From Hyphomonas sp. (GTDB lineage: Bacteria > Pseudomonadota > Alphaproteobacteria > Caulobacterales > Hyphomonadaceae): DNA of 64,000 nt. The notes under the pieces are model-generated. The model did not search any database and was not told the DNA's origin. It saw nothing but the letters and a program-made list of their open reading frames with translations. The stretch is taken from assembly GCF_018402285.1 (NCBI RefSeq), contig NZ_JAGYJH010000004.1:62001-126000 (forward strand), written 5' to 3'. This document shows positions 55,493-64,000 of the stretch, piece after piece. Position numbers and translations under genes: made by a program. Positions within the stretch are counted from its first letter, which is position 1. The number at the start of each line of letters is the position of its first letter.

Positions 55493-56278
55493 TCAGTTGC
55501 CCGTGAAGACCGGTTTTCGCTTCTCGATGAAGGCGGCGGCGCTTTCCTTTGCGTCCGCCGTCTGCATCAGGCGGCGGATTTCGGTGATCGCCCATTTGCC
55601 CGTGTCCCGCCAGTCGGGGTCCAGCGTGCGGCGCAGGCCGGCCTTCAGCGACTTGACTGCCTGGGGCGGGTTCGCCGCGATCTTCTCCGCCAGTGCCAGT
55701 GCCGTCGGCATCAGATCACCCGGCGCCACCACCCGGCCCACCAGGCCAATCGCCTTCGCCTCCGGCGCATCAATCACGTCGCCGGTAAACAAGAGCTCGC
55801 TCGCCTTCTCCCGGCCCACAAGCTGGGCCAGCCGCCCCAGCCCCGGCGCGTCACAGCAGAGCCCCCGCGTCACGAAAATCTCGCCGATCTTCGCTGTCTC
55901 CGACATCACCCGTATATCCGCCATGATCGCCAGCTCCGCGCCCCAGCCGAGCGCAAAGCCATTGATCGCTGCAATGACCGGAATATCTGTATACAGAAGG
56001 GCGTCGGCGGCCGGCGTCAGCCCGCCGGTATTCTTCGCCTTAGCCGCCCGCTCCGGCGTCACCGGCGCGCCCTTGGAGAGGATCTTCTTTACGTCATCCC
56101 CGGCGCAGAACGCCCGCGTGCCCGATCCGGTAATCACAATCGCCCGCGCATCCGAGCTGCGCACTGCGTCTTCCAGCGCGTCATAGAGCTCATAATCGAG
56201 CGAATTCATCGCCTCCGGCCGGTTCAGCGTCAGCACGGTCACATGCCCGCGTTTCTCGGTGATAAGAATATCGTCCAT
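55493..56278 (-). CDS. Enoyl-CoA hydratase/isomerase family protein
   Basis: The 261-residue crotonase-fold protein shows TLNRPEAMNSLDYEL, the oxyanion-hole GTRAFCAGDDV and the AAINGFALGWGAELAIMADIR segment, with the two usual glutamate positions only partly kept. It could act in beta-oxidation or another CoA pathway; the sequence does not decide. GGAGGAAGAC precedes the ATG at 56278, which is preferred to an upstream in-frame ATG at 56347. Confidence 0.9.
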   Translation of the reverse strand: MDDILITEKRGHVTVLTLNRPEAMNSLDYELYDALEDAVRSSDARAIVITGSGTRAFCAGDDVKKILSKGAPVTPERAAKAKNTGGLTPAADALLYTDIPVIAAINGFALGWGAELAIMADIRVMSETAKIGEIFVTRGLCCDAPGLGRLAQLVGREKASELLFTGDVIDAPEAKAIGLVGRVVAPGDLMPTALALAEKIAANPPQAVKSLKAGLRRTLDPDWRDTGKWAITEIRRLMQTADAKESAAAFIEKRKPVFTGN

Positions 56279-56368
56279 GTCTTCCTCCCGGTCTTCTTTT
56301 GCCGGGGAAGCTCTCATGAAGGCGGCGCATTGAAAATAATGCCGCAAGGTAAGGGCAGGGCGGGGGCT

Positions 56369-57502
56369 TCAGACCGGCATCAACAGCGCCACTGCCTCCG
56401 CCGCAATTCCCTCGCGCCGACCTGTAAAGCCCAGCCCCTCGGTCGTCGTTGCCTTCACGCTGACGGCATCCAGAGGAAGCCCGAGAAGTTCTGCCGTGCG
56501 CGCCCGCATCGCCTCGCGGTGGGGCTTCACCTTGGGCGCCTCACAGATCACCGTGATGTCGCAATTGGCTATCACATACCCCTTTGCCTCGGCGAGCCTC
56601 TGGGCCTCTTTGAGAAAGAGGCCGCTATCGGCGCCCTTCCATTGCGGGTCAGACGGCGGAAAGTGGTCGCCGATGTCCCCCAGCGCCACCGCGCCGAGGA
56701 TCGCATCAGTCAGCGCATGCCAGGCCGCATCAGCGTCCGAATGGCCTTTCAGCCTGGCGATATGCGGGATAGCCACACCGCACAGGGTCACGTGCGTTCC
56801 CGCCTCGAACTCATGCACGTCATAACCCTTGCCGATGCGCGGGGCGCCGGTCGGGGAGAGGAGGCGGGCCAGCATGTCGAAATCCTCCGGATAGGTGATC
56901 TTGGTCAGCCGCGCCGAGCCGGACACCATCTCGACCTTCCCGCCGGCGGCCTCGATGGCGGTCAGGTCATCGACGAGGTCGGGTCCGGCCGCAGAAAGCG
57001 CGGCGCGGATCTCGCCCAGCCGGAAGGCTTGCGGTGTCTGGACCCGGACGAGGCCGGTCCTGTCCATATTTGTCCAGTTTTGTCCTGTATTGGACTTCAG
57101 GGCGTCCGCAACTGGCATCGCGGGGGCCGCCCCTGACACCGATGGGTCCTGCAGGCGCGCAATCAGGCTGGAGATCGTCGCCGCATCAATCCCGGGCCGG
57201 GCTGCGTCATGGATAAGGACAATGGCGTCTTCGGAGACGGTCGCCGCCGCCAGCCCGCTGAGCACAGACAGCGTGCGCGTATTGCCTGGTTTTGCCTGAA
57301 GAATCTTTGAGCTCTCCGGCAGCGGGCCGAGGTCCGCCCCGGCCACGATCACAAGCTGCGAGACTTGCGGATGGTGGACAAACGCCTCGATCGACCAGTC
57401 GATCACCCGTTTCCCCAGTAGCATTTGCCACTGTTTCGGGCGCTCTGCGCCTGCCCGCTGGCCCCGGCCTCCGGCAACGATTATGGCGACTGTCTCGGTC
57501 AT
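56369..57502 (-). CDS. ispDF: Bifunctional IspD/IspF enzyme of the MEP isoprenoid pathway
   Basis: The 377-residue fusion has IspD first ([39 protein letters not shown]) and IspF second ([15 protein letters not shown] with metal-binding Asp/His, [19 protein letters not shown], and [20 protein letters not shown]). It converts MEP to CDP-methylerythritol and, after the IspE step, forms the cyclodiphosphate. Such fusions are common in alphaproteobacteria. It is divergent from dusB. Confidence 0.97.
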   Translation of the reverse strand: MTETVAIIVAGGRGQRAGAERPKQWQMLLGKRVIDWSIEAFVHHPQVSQLVIVAGADLGPLPESSKILQAKPGNTRTLSVLSGLAAATVSEDAIVLIHDAARPGIDAATISSLIARLQDPSVSGAAPAMPVADALKSNTGQNWTNMDRTGLVRVQTPQAFRLGEIRAALSAAGPDLVDDLTAIEAAGGKVEMVSGSARLTKITYPEDFDMLARLLSPTGAPRIGKGYDVHEFEAGTHVTLCGVAIPHIARLKGHSDADAAWHALTDAILGAVALGDIGDHFPPSDPQWKGADSGLFLKEAQRLAEAKGYVIANCDITVICEAPKVKPHREAMRARTAELLGLPLDAVSVKATTTEGLGFTGRREGIAAEAVALLMPV

Positions 57503-57622
57503 GAACCGGCTTGTAAGCGACCCGTGGGCGGCTGGCTACTCCACGAAACGTCTCGAAATAGGGAAATATTTGCCCTCGAATTGTGCGCTTGCGAAAAAAT
57601 GAAAAGTGGGAAACATAAGTAT

Positions 57623-58618
57623 ATGACCAATTTTAAGGCACCTCGGGTCTGGCTCGCGCCCATGTCCGGCGCAACCGACGCCCCCATGCGGCGGCAGGCG
57701 GTGCATTTCGGCGCCCCGGCCGTGGTGTCGGAAATGGTCGCCGGAGAAACCCTCGCCCAGGCCCGCCCGGATGTCGTCCGCCGCACCTGCCGGCATGAAG
57801 GGCAGGGCCACTGGATCGTCCAGCTTGCCGCCCGCCGCCCTGAAGACATGTTCGCCGGCGCCGTCCTAATGGCTGAAGCGGGCGTTGATGTCATTGACAT
57901 CAATATGGGCTGCCCCTCCAAACAGGTCACCGGTGGCCAGTCCGGCTCCGCCCTGATGCGCGACCTGCCGCTGGCAGGCGAGATCATTGATGCGGCCCTC
58001 CAGGGCGCCGGCAAACGGCCGGTCACCCTGAAAATGCGCCTCGGCTGGGATGATGCCAATCTCAATGCTCCCGACCTTGCCCGGATGGCGGAGGCGAAGG
58101 GCATCCAGATGCTCACCGTCCACGGCCGCACGCGCTGCCAGTTCTACACCGGCGCCGCCGACTGGGCCGCCGTCCGCGCCACGGTCGAGGCGGTCAGCCT
58201 GCCCGTCATCGTCAATGGCGACATCACCTGTGTGGCCTCGGCCCGCGAAGCCCTCGCCCAGAGCGGCGCCCAGGGTGTCATGCTCGGCCGCGCCGCGATG
58301 GGCCGTCCCTGGCTCATCGGCGAAGTGGCCGCCCTGCTTGAAGGCCGGGCCTGGCGCAAGCCGGGCCTCAGGGAACAGCTCGCCAGCCTCTGCGAGCAGA
58401 TTTCCGATGCCGCTGGTCTTTATGGCCCCGGCCTCGGCCTGAAGATGGTGCGCAAGCATGTCTCCGCCGCCATCGACAAGCTTGAAATCGATCTGCCTGC
58501 GTCCGGGCGCCGGCAGCTGCGCGCTGATCTCTGCCGGGTCGGCGACGCCGGCGAACTGATTGCCGCGCTGCGCGAGGTTTATCTCGGAAAGGTGCTGGAA
58601 AGGGCAGAAGTCAAATGA
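57623..58618 (+). CDS. dusB: tRNA-dihydrouridine synthase DusB (NifR3)
   Basis: DusB reduces uridine in tRNA D-loops with FMN and NADPH. The 331-residue product shows VWLAPMSGATDAPMRR, DINMGCPSKQVTGGQSGSALMRD, TLKMRLGWDD, TVHGRTRCQFYTGAADW and the FMN-binding GAQGVMLGRAAMGRPWL. The ATG at 57623 fits family length; an ATG at 57599 is possible. The gene leads the ntr cluster as nifR3 does in rhizobia and Rhodobacter, and overlaps ntrB (ATGA). AT-rich sequence at 57545-57620 probably holds the promoter. Confidence 0.96.
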   Translation: MTNFKAPRVWLAPMSGATDAPMRRQAVHFGAPAVVSEMVAGETLAQARPDVVRRTCRHEGQGHWIVQLAARRPEDMFAGAVLMAEAGVDVIDINMGCPSKQVTGGQSGSALMRDLPLAGEIIDAALQGAGKRPVTLKMRLGWDDANLNAPDLARMAEAKGIQMLTVHGRTRCQFYTGAADWAAVRATVEAVSLPVIVNGDITCVASAREALAQSGAQGVMLGRAAMGRPWLIGEVAALLEGRAWRKPGLREQLASLCEQISDAAGLYGPGLGLKMVRKHVSAAIDKLEIDLPASGRRQLRADLCRVGDAGELIAALREVYLGKVLERAEVK

Positions 58619-59673
58619 GTACGTTGACCGGCCAGAAGCCCTCAGGCCTTGCCGATCTTTCCCCCATCGCGCTGCTGCATATCGACCAGCGCCGCCGCAT
58701 CGCGAATGTGAACCCCGCGGTCGAGGACATGTTCAAGCTGTCGCGTCGCGCGCTCGTCGGCCGGCCGCTCAGCGAAGTGGTGTTTCACGACTCCATCCTG
58801 TTCGAGCTGATCGACCGGGCCGAGCGCGACCCCGCCGAGATCACCGCCCCGTCCACCCCGGTCGCCGGTCCCTCGATGCAGGTGCGCACCATCTGCGATG
58901 TCCGCATCCGTACGGTCGAGGGCGGCAATTTCATCCTCGCCCTGGCCGAAGCGCCCTCGCGCGATTCCGGGGAAGGCGTCGCCGGGGCTGCCGGGTTCGG
59001 GCGTATCCTCGGCCATGAGGTGAAGAACCCGCTCGCCGGCATCATCGGCGCCGCCCAGCTGCTCGAGCGCCAGGCCCATGCCGGCCAGAGCGAACTCCTC
59101 GACATCATCAAGGACGAGGCCCGCCGCATCGAGCGTCTGGTCAACCGTCTCTCCGCCTTTGAGCTGTTCTCCGCCCCGCGCATGCAGGCCTGCAACGTGC
59201 ATGCCCTGCTCGACAAGGTGATTGCCTCGGAGCGCGCCGCCATGGGCGCCCGCGTGGAGTATCGCCGCGACTTTGACCCCTCGCTGCCAGACATGATGGG
59301 CGATCCCGACCATCTCCAGCAGGCCTTCCAGAACATCGTCCGCAATGCGGCCGAAGCCGCCTCTGATGGGGGCCGCAAAGGTGAGGTCGTCATCCGCACG
59401 GCCTATGCTGCCGGTCTCGCCATGCGCCAGGCGCGCCTCGGCTCGGGCCTGCGCCGCGCGATGCTGATCTCCATCGAGGACAATGGCCAGGGCATCCCGC
59501 GCGAGCACCAGGCCACGATCTTCGATGTGTTCCAGTCCACCAAATCCGGCGGGCGGGGCCTTGGCCTCTCCATCGTCAGTGAAGTCATCAACGCTCATGG
59601 CGGGCAAATCCGTGTGGACAGCCAGCCCGGAGCAACCCGTTTCACCATCCTGTTGCCGCTTTCGGAGGCTTGA
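58615..59673 (+). CDS. ntrB: Nitrogen regulation sensor histidine kinase NtrB
   Basis: NtrB phosphorylates or, with PII, dephosphorylates NtrC. The 352-residue cytoplasmic kinase has an N-terminal PAS domain (residues ~15-115), the H-box GHEVKNPLAGIIGAAQLLE, N-box QNIVRNAAEAA, G1 SIEDNGQGIPREH and G2 TKSGGRGLGLSIVSEVI. Note that dusB and ntrB overlap by four bases and ntrC follows after 7. The glnB product at the other end of the window is the likely partner. Confidence 0.96.
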   Translation: MSTLTGQKPSGLADLSPIALLHIDQRRRIANVNPAVEDMFKLSRRALVGRPLSEVVFHDSILFELIDRAERDPAEITAPSTPVAGPSMQVRTICDVRIRTVEGGNFILALAEAPSRDSGEGVAGAAGFGRILGHEVKNPLAGIIGAAQLLERQAHAGQSELLDIIKDEARRIERLVNRLSAFELFSAPRMQACNVHALLDKVIASERAAMGARVEYRRDFDPSLPDMMGDPDHLQQAFQNIVRNAAEAASDGGRKGEVVIRTAYAAGLAMRQARLGSGLRRAMLISIEDNGQGIPREHQATIFDVFQSTKSGGRGLGLSIVSEVINAHGGQIRVDSQPGATRFTILLPLSEA

Positions 59674-59680
59674 AATCTCA

Positions 59681-61054
59681 ATGGCCGACAAGACCGTACT
59701 CCTCGCAGAAGACGATGCCAGCATACGGCTCGTCGTGAACCAGACGCTGGTGTCCGCCGGTTATGAAGTCCGCGCCACCAGCTCGCCTGACGCGCTCCAG
59801 CGCTGGGTGCGCAACGGCGAGGGCGATGTCGTCGTCACCGACGTCTATCTGGGCGACACGTCGATCTTCGATCTTCTGCCGTCCATGAAGCTCGCGCGGC
59901 CAGACCTGCCCTTCATCGTCATGAGCGGTCAGAACACCATCCTCACCGCCGCTTCCGCCGCAGAGCATGGCGCCTTCGACTACCTGCCCAAGCCGTTCGA
60001 CATCGACGTCCTTTCCAGCCTGGTGCGCCGCGCGCTCAAATCGGTCCCTGCGCCGGAGCGATCGATCCATCCTGATGCCCAGAAAGCCGTTGCCGATGCC
60101 GGCCTGCCGCTGATCGGCCGCTCCGACACGATGCAGGAAGTCTACCGCCTCATCGCCAAGGTGATGAACACCGACCTCACCGTCCTGATCGAAGGGGAAA
60201 GCGGCACTGGCAAGGAACTCGCCGCGCGCGCCATCCACCAGCTCGGCCAGTCCAAGCGCGGCCAGTTCATCGCCCTCGACCTCGCCGCCATGCCGCCCGC
60301 CGAAATAAACCGCGAACTCTTTGGCTCGGACGGCAATGGCGGCGCCGTCCATCTGAAGGGCGGCACGCTGTATCTGGATGAAATCGGCGACCTGCCCGCC
60401 GAAGCCCAGGCTCAGCTTGTGAAACTGCTGCGCGAACCGGGCGGCGCCCGCCTCATCGCCTCCACCCGGCGCAATCTCGGCCGCCTCGTGGAAGACGGCA
60501 AATTCCGGGAAGACCTCTACTACCGCCTGAACGTGATGCGCCTCTCCATTCCGCCGCTGCGTCAGCGCAAGGAAGACATCCCCGAGCTTGCCCGCGCCTT
60601 CCTTATCCGCGCCCAGCGCCAGGGGCTGGCGGCCCGCACCTTCGACAAGTCCGCGCTCGACCTGATGGCGGCCTATGACTGGCCGGGCAACGTGCGCGAG
60701 CTTGAAAACCTTGTCCTGCGCCTCGCCGTTCTGAGCTCTGATTCGGTCATCACCGTGATGGATGTCGAGCGCGAGATGCGGATGGGTGTCGCCGAACAGA
60801 CCGGGGCAAGCCTTGGCTTTGAGGCCGAGATCGAGGCCCTCCTGCACCGCTATGTGATGGGTGATCTCGTCTCGGGCGGTGAAGGCGAGGGCTCGAATGT
60901 CCACGAATCCGTGGTTAACCGGGTCGAGCGCCCGCTGATCCGCCTCGCCCTGTCGGTCACCTCTGGCAACAAGGTGCGCGCCGCTCAGCTGCTGGGCATG
61001 AACCGCAATACGTTGCGGGCCAAGATCAACGCCCTTGGCATTGCAGAAGACTGA
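59681..61054 (+). CDS. ntrC: Nitrogen regulation response regulator NtrC, without GAFTGA loop
   Basis: The 457-residue protein has a receiver domain (Asp54 in VVVTDVYLGD, Lys in LPKPFD), an AAA+ domain with Walker A GESGTGKE (172-179), Walker B GGTLYLDEIGD (227-237) and FREDLYYRLNV, and a Fis-type helix-turn-helix (RAAQLLGMNRNTLRAKI). Between ELFG (212-215) and Walker B only 11 residues remain instead of about 21, so the GAFTGA loop that contacts sigma-54 is missing. Rhodobacter capsulatus NtrC has the same defect and works with the housekeeping polymerase. GGAGG lies about 12 bases before the ATG. Confidence 0.95.
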   Translation: MADKTVLLAEDDASIRLVVNQTLVSAGYEVRATSSPDALQRWVRNGEGDVVVTDVYLGDTSIFDLLPSMKLARPDLPFIVMSGQNTILTAASAAEHGAFDYLPKPFDIDVLSSLVRRALKSVPAPERSIHPDAQKAVADAGLPLIGRSDTMQEVYRLIAKVMNTDLTVLIEGESGTGKELAARAIHQLGQSKRGQFIALDLAAMPPAEINRELFGSDGNGGAVHLKGGTLYLDEIGDLPAEAQAQLVKLLREPGGARLIASTRRNLGRLVEDGKFREDLYYRLNVMRLSIPPLRQRKEDIPELARAFLIRAQRQGLAARTFDKSALDLMAAYDWPGNVRELENLVLRLAVLSSDSVITVMDVEREMRMGVAEQTGASLGFEAEIEALLHRYVMGDLVSGGEGEGSNVHESVVNRVERPLIRLALSVTSGNKVRAAQLLGMNRNTLRAKINALGIAED

Positions 61055-61101
61055 TTGACGATCCGCCGATCTGTGGTTTTAGTGCACCACTGTTGCGGCC
61101 G

Positions 61102-61120
61102 GGACACTTAACATGTGTCC
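61102..61120. promoter_or_regulatory. Inverted repeat upstream of ntrY
   Basis: GGACAC-N7-GTGTCC lies about 40 bases before the ntrY start and is enclosed by outer arms GTTGC/GCAAC. It could be an operator or an intergenic hairpin in the ntr operon. Confidence 0.35.
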
Positions 61121-61160
61121 TGTTTGCAACGGGGCTGGGGGCCAGCAGAATCGGAACTGA

Positions 61161-63437
61161 GTGTCGACGGCAACAAACTCCCAAGCCTACAAGGCGAGCT
61201 GGGCCCTCTTTGAAGGTCTCTTCATCATCGCGGCCCTTGTCGCGGTGTTTGCCACCTTTATCGCCATTGCCGGCGTCGTGCCGGATGATCCGACCGCCGG
61301 TGCAACGCCCTGGCTGCTTGGTCTCAACTTCATCCTGCTGATCGTGCTCGCCGTCATTGTGACGCGCGAATATCTCCAGATCCGCGTCGGCAAGGAAGAT
61401 GGCAGCGGCAAGCTCGCCCGCCGGTTCGTCCTCCTGTTCGGCTTCTCGGCGCTGATCCCGGCCATGGTGGTTGCCGTCTTCATGGGCACCTTCATCACGC
61501 GCGGCCTCGACCGGTGGCTCGGTGAGCGGGTCGACCACCTGATGGAGCAGAATGCGGAAATCTTCCGCACCTATGTCGAGAACTTCCAGGCCACCTTTGA
61601 TTCCGACATGCGGCTCGCCGCCATGGATGTGGAGACCTTTGCCCGCCAGGTGGACGAGAGCCTCGCCACAGCGCCGGCAACGGAGGAGGGCGACGGTGCG
61701 ATCTATGACTACGCCTCAACCGCCTTCTTCGATGGCCTGCGCACGGAACTCGCCAGCCGGGAATTCCTCACCATCGCGCTTCTCGGAGCGGATGGGGTAG
61801 ATCTCATCGCCGAGGCCAGCGTTCAGGACCCGATCCTTCTTTTGCCGCCCAAATCGGCATATCTGGAAGCTGATGAAGGCGCCGTGGCCACAACGCTTTA
61901 TGAGAGCCGCGGCCTCGCCACCGCCCTCATCCGGATCACCGCGCCCACGGACGGCTATATCTATGCGGTGAAGGTCTTTGACCGGAACGCGGCGCGCTCA
62001 TTGCGCGAAGCCGAAGCCGCGCTCGAAGAATACTACGCCGCAAAGCGCAGCGGCGGCCGGCTGCAGATCATCTTCGTCATCGGCTATGCCCAGATCGCCG
62101 GTCTGGTTCTCCTGCTGGCGGGCCGTCTCGGCCTTGAGGCTGCTGGCCGTGTGACTGGCCCGATCGGGCGCCTGGCTGCGGCCGCGCATACTGTGCGGGA
62201 CGGTGATCTCAGCGTCCGCGTGCCCGTCACCGGCCCGGTCGACGAGTTGCATGCCCTCGGCCACTCGTTCAACGCGATGACCGAGCAGCTCTCGAGCCAG
62301 CGCGAAGCCCTGATCCGTGCCCGGAACGATGAGGAAGACCGCCGCCGTTTCGTCGAGACCCTTCTGGCAGAGCTCGGCGCCGGCGTCATGCGGATCGGCC
62401 CGGACGGCCTGATCAGCCTGGCCAACCGTTCGGCCGCAGAACTGCTGGGTCTGTCAGGCATTGAGGAAGGCAAGCCGCTGTCGCAGGTGGTGCCCGAGTT
62501 CGAGCGGTTCGTGCGCGACACGATCGAGCGGGACGCGCCGGTAGACGCAACGCTCGACCTCAGCATCGGCGGAGAAACCCGCAATATCCGGCTCAAGACG
62601 GCGCTTGGCCCGGGCGGTGGCTGCGTCATCACGTTTGACGACACCACCCGCCTCGTCAACGCCCAGCGCCAGCTCGCCTGGCGCGATGTGGCCCGCCGTA
62701 TCGCTCATGAAATCCGAAATCCGCTGACGCCTATCATGCTGTCCACGGAACGTCTCAAGCGCCGCTATGGCCCGAAGATCGACGATCCGGACGGCGTGTT
62801 CGACCGCTGTATCGAAACCATCCTGCGCAAGGTCGACGACATTGCCCGCATGGTCGAGGAATTTTCCTCCTTCGCCCGCATGCCCAAGCCCAGCGTTGCG
62901 CCCTTCGACATGCGCGAGCTGCTGCAGGAGGCGATCTTTTCACAGAGCGTCGTCTCGCCGGACATCGACATTGCGATGGAAACGGGGCTCGAAACGGCGC
63001 CCTTCCTCGGCGATGACCGGCTGCTGGGCCAGGCTTTCGGAAACCTCCTTAAGAACGCGGCTGAAGCCATCGAAGGCCAGCCGATCGAAAATGACGTGTC
63101 CGGCCATATTCGCATCTTCCTGCAAAGGGATTCGCGCGGGCTGGAGATCGTCATCGAGGACAATGGCCCCGGCTTCCCGGCCGAAGTGCGAAACCGTCTT
63201 CTGGAACCATATGTAACCACGCGAGAAAAAGGCACCGGCCTCGGCCTTGCCATCGTGAACCGCATCATTGTGGATCATGGCGGCTCCATTTCCCTGCAGA
63301 ACCGGCTGGACGGGCTTCGGGGCGCGCGCGTGCGCGTCCTGCTGCCGGAAAACGGTGCGCTGGCCATGCAGTCTGACCACATGTCCATAGAAGAGGGCGC
63401 CGGCGATGGCCGCGCGCCCTATCCCCTGAGTTTGTAG
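61161..63437 (+). CDS. ntrY: Sensor histidine kinase NtrY
   Basis: NtrY is a membrane kinase paired with NtrX in nitrogen and redox-related control. The 758 residues include two to three N-terminal membrane segments (residues ~13-110), a periplasmic part of about 190 residues, another membrane segment (~302-320), HAMP, PAS (~395-500), the H-box RRIAHEIRNPLTPIMLSTERL, the N-box GNLLKNAAEAIEG and G-boxes IEDNGPGFP and TREKGTGLGLAIVNRI. The start is GTG at 61161. It lies 106 bases after ntrC, a gap with an inverted repeat. Confidence 0.95.
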   Translation: MSTATNSQAYKASWALFEGLFIIAALVAVFATFIAIAGVVPDDPTAGATPWLLGLNFILLIVLAVIVTREYLQIRVGKEDGSGKLARRFVLLFGFSALIPAMVVAVFMGTFITRGLDRWLGERVDHLMEQNAEIFRTYVENFQATFDSDMRLAAMDVETFARQVDESLATAPATEEGDGAIYDYASTAFFDGLRTELASREFLTIALLGADGVDLIAEASVQDPILLLPPKSAYLEADEGAVATTLYESRGLATALIRITAPTDGYIYAVKVFDRNAARSLREAEAALEEYYAAKRSGGRLQIIFVIGYAQIAGLVLLLAGRLGLEAAGRVTGPIGRLAAAAHTVRDGDLSVRVPVTGPVDELHALGHSFNAMTEQLSSQREALIRARNDEEDRRRFVETLLAELGAGVMRIGPDGLISLANRSAAELLGLSGIEEGKPLSQVVPEFERFVRDTIERDAPVDATLDLSIGGETRNIRLKTALGPGGGCVITFDDTTRLVNAQRQLAWRDVARRIAHEIRNPLTPIMLSTERLKRRYGPKIDDPDGVFDRCIETILRKVDDIARMVEEFSSFARMPKPSVAPFDMRELLQEAIFSQSVVSPDIDIAMETGLETAPFLGDDRLLGQAFGNLLKNAAEAIEGQPIENDVSGHIRIFLQRDSRGLEIVIEDNGPGFPAEVRNRLLEPYVTTREKGTGLGLAIVNRIIVDHGGSISLQNRLDGLRGARVRVLLPENGALAMQSDHMSIEEGAGDGRAPYPLSL

Positions 63438-63450
63438 AGGAGAGTACCCG

Positions 63451-64000
63451 ATGGCGCTCGACATCCTTGTCGTTGATGATGAGCCGGATATCCGTGAACT
63501 GATGGCTGGCGTCCTTGGCGACGAAGGCTATGCCGTGCGCACAGCTGACACGGCTGAACGCGCGCTGGAAGAAGTCCGCTCGCGCACGCCGCGCCTGGTG
63601 ATCCTCGACGTGTGGCTGCAGGGCAGCGGCATGGACGGTCTCTCCCTGCTCAAATACCTCAAATCGATCGACCCGATCCTGCCGGTCATTGTGATCAGCG
63701 GGCACGGCAATATCGAAACCGCCATCGCCGCCATCCGGCGCGGCGCGTTCGACTTCATCGAAAAGCCGATCAAGGCCGACCGCCTTATGCTGGTCGTGGA
63801 GCGTGCCATCGAGGCGGCGGCCCTGCGCTATGAGAACGCTGCGCTGAGGAACCGCACGGGCGATGAAGAGCGCTGGATCGGCAACAGCCAGGCCGCCGCT
63901 GCTCTGCGCGCCTCGCTCGACAAGGTCGCACCAACCAATTCGCGCGTCCTGATTTCCGGCCCGGCCGGTGTCGGCAAGGAACTCGCCGCGCGTCTCATCC
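63451..64000 (+). CDS. ntrX: Response regulator NtrX, partial at the window end
   Basis: Only the first 183 residues are inside the window. The receiver domain is complete (VDDEPDIRE, phospho-accepting Asp in LVILDVWLQGSGMDG, Lys in IEKPIK) and the AAA+ domain begins, with Walker A SGPAGVGKE near the end. GAGGAG lies 8 bases before the ATG. It partners NtrY. Whether it has a GAFTGA loop cannot be seen. Confidence 0.95.
   Translation, partial: MALDILVVDDEPDIRELMAGVLGDEGYAVRTADTAERALEEVRSRTPRLVILDVWLQGSGMDGLSLLKYLKSIDPILPVIVISGHGNIETAIAAIRRGAFDFIEKPIKADRLMLVVERAIEAAALRYENAALRNRTGDEERWIGNSQAAAALRASLDKVAPTNSRVLISGPAGVGKELAARLI

Noticed and set aside
54929..57136. Open frame of 735 codons on the plus strand
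   Set aside because: It is antisense to pncC, the enoyl-CoA hydratase and ispDF.

Overview
The window reads as one contiguous stretch of a GC-rich alphaproteobacterial chromosome, most likely a Hyphomonadaceae/Caulobacterales-type organism. This is inferred from gene content: C4-pathway 5-aminolevulinate synthase, glnB-glnA, a dusB-ntrB-ntrC-ntrY-ntrX cluster, a MucR/Ros-type regulator, a DUF2336 protein with a CtrA-like box, the dgt-SPOR-nagZ-scpA-scpB block, hslVU, and a CYP153 alkane hydroxylase. Genes are tightly packed, often with ATGA or 4-base overlaps. I found one tRNA and no insertion sequence, phage gene, CRISPR array or rRNA.

Layout. 1-4.5 kb: 3' end of clpX, a phosphoesterase, the glnB-glnA operon, and a divergent Coq4-like gene. 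4.5-7.2 kb: histidine phosphatase, NAD(P)H-hydrate repair enzyme, GNAT acetyltransferase, tRNA-Leu. 7.2-8.1 kb: about 0.9 kb without a recognisable gene. 8.1-16.6 kb: tig, DUF2336, degenerate EAL, Nudix, Hpt, nadK, class II aldolase-like, hemA, mucR-like. 16.8-22 kb: glyA-nrdR-ribD(reductase only)-ribE-ribB(X)-ribH-nusB. 22-29.4 kb: epoxide hydrolase, erpA, dgt, SPOR protein, nagZ, scpA, scpB, phosphopantetheinyl transferase. 29.4-41.1 kb: DUF1287, nitroreductase, CYP153, DUF2244, nth, S41 lipoprotein protease, small lipoprotein, ATP-grasp, PfkB kinase, HxlR regulator, hslU-membrane protein-hslV. 41.2-46.5 kb: pstC-pstA-pstB-phoU-phoB behind a Pho box. 46.6-53.2 kb: dienelactone hydrolase and a medium-chain-length polyhydroxyalkanoate locus (phasin, PhaD-like TetR, class II PhaC, PhaZ, acyl-CoA ligase-like). 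53.4-57.5 kb: lipA-coq10, pncC, enoyl-CoA hydratase, ispDF. 57.6-64 kb: dusB-ntrB-ntrC-ntrY-ntrX, the last gene cut by the window end.

The genes support three joined themes. Nitrogen control includes PII, glutamine synthetase and two NtrB/C-type two-component systems. Phosphate control is a PhoB-driven pst operon that lacks pstS and phoR here. Hydrocarbon/fatty-acid storage would run from CYP153 terminal hydroxylation to mcl-PHA synthesis and mobilisation; that link is inference.

The most interesting unexplained signal is a near-identical 14-bp palindrome, TGACGC-N2-GCGTCA. It occurs three times, each time in a promoter region: upstream of the Coq4-like gene, the class II aldolase-like gene and the CYP153 gene. 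It suggests an undescribed local regulon. Other oddities are a ribosome binding site embedded in a terminator hairpin (nitroreductase), an NtrC without the GAFTGA loop, a MucR-like protein without zinc ligands, a RibB fused to a GTP cyclohydrolase II-like domain without its zinc cysteines, and a RibD without its deaminase domain.
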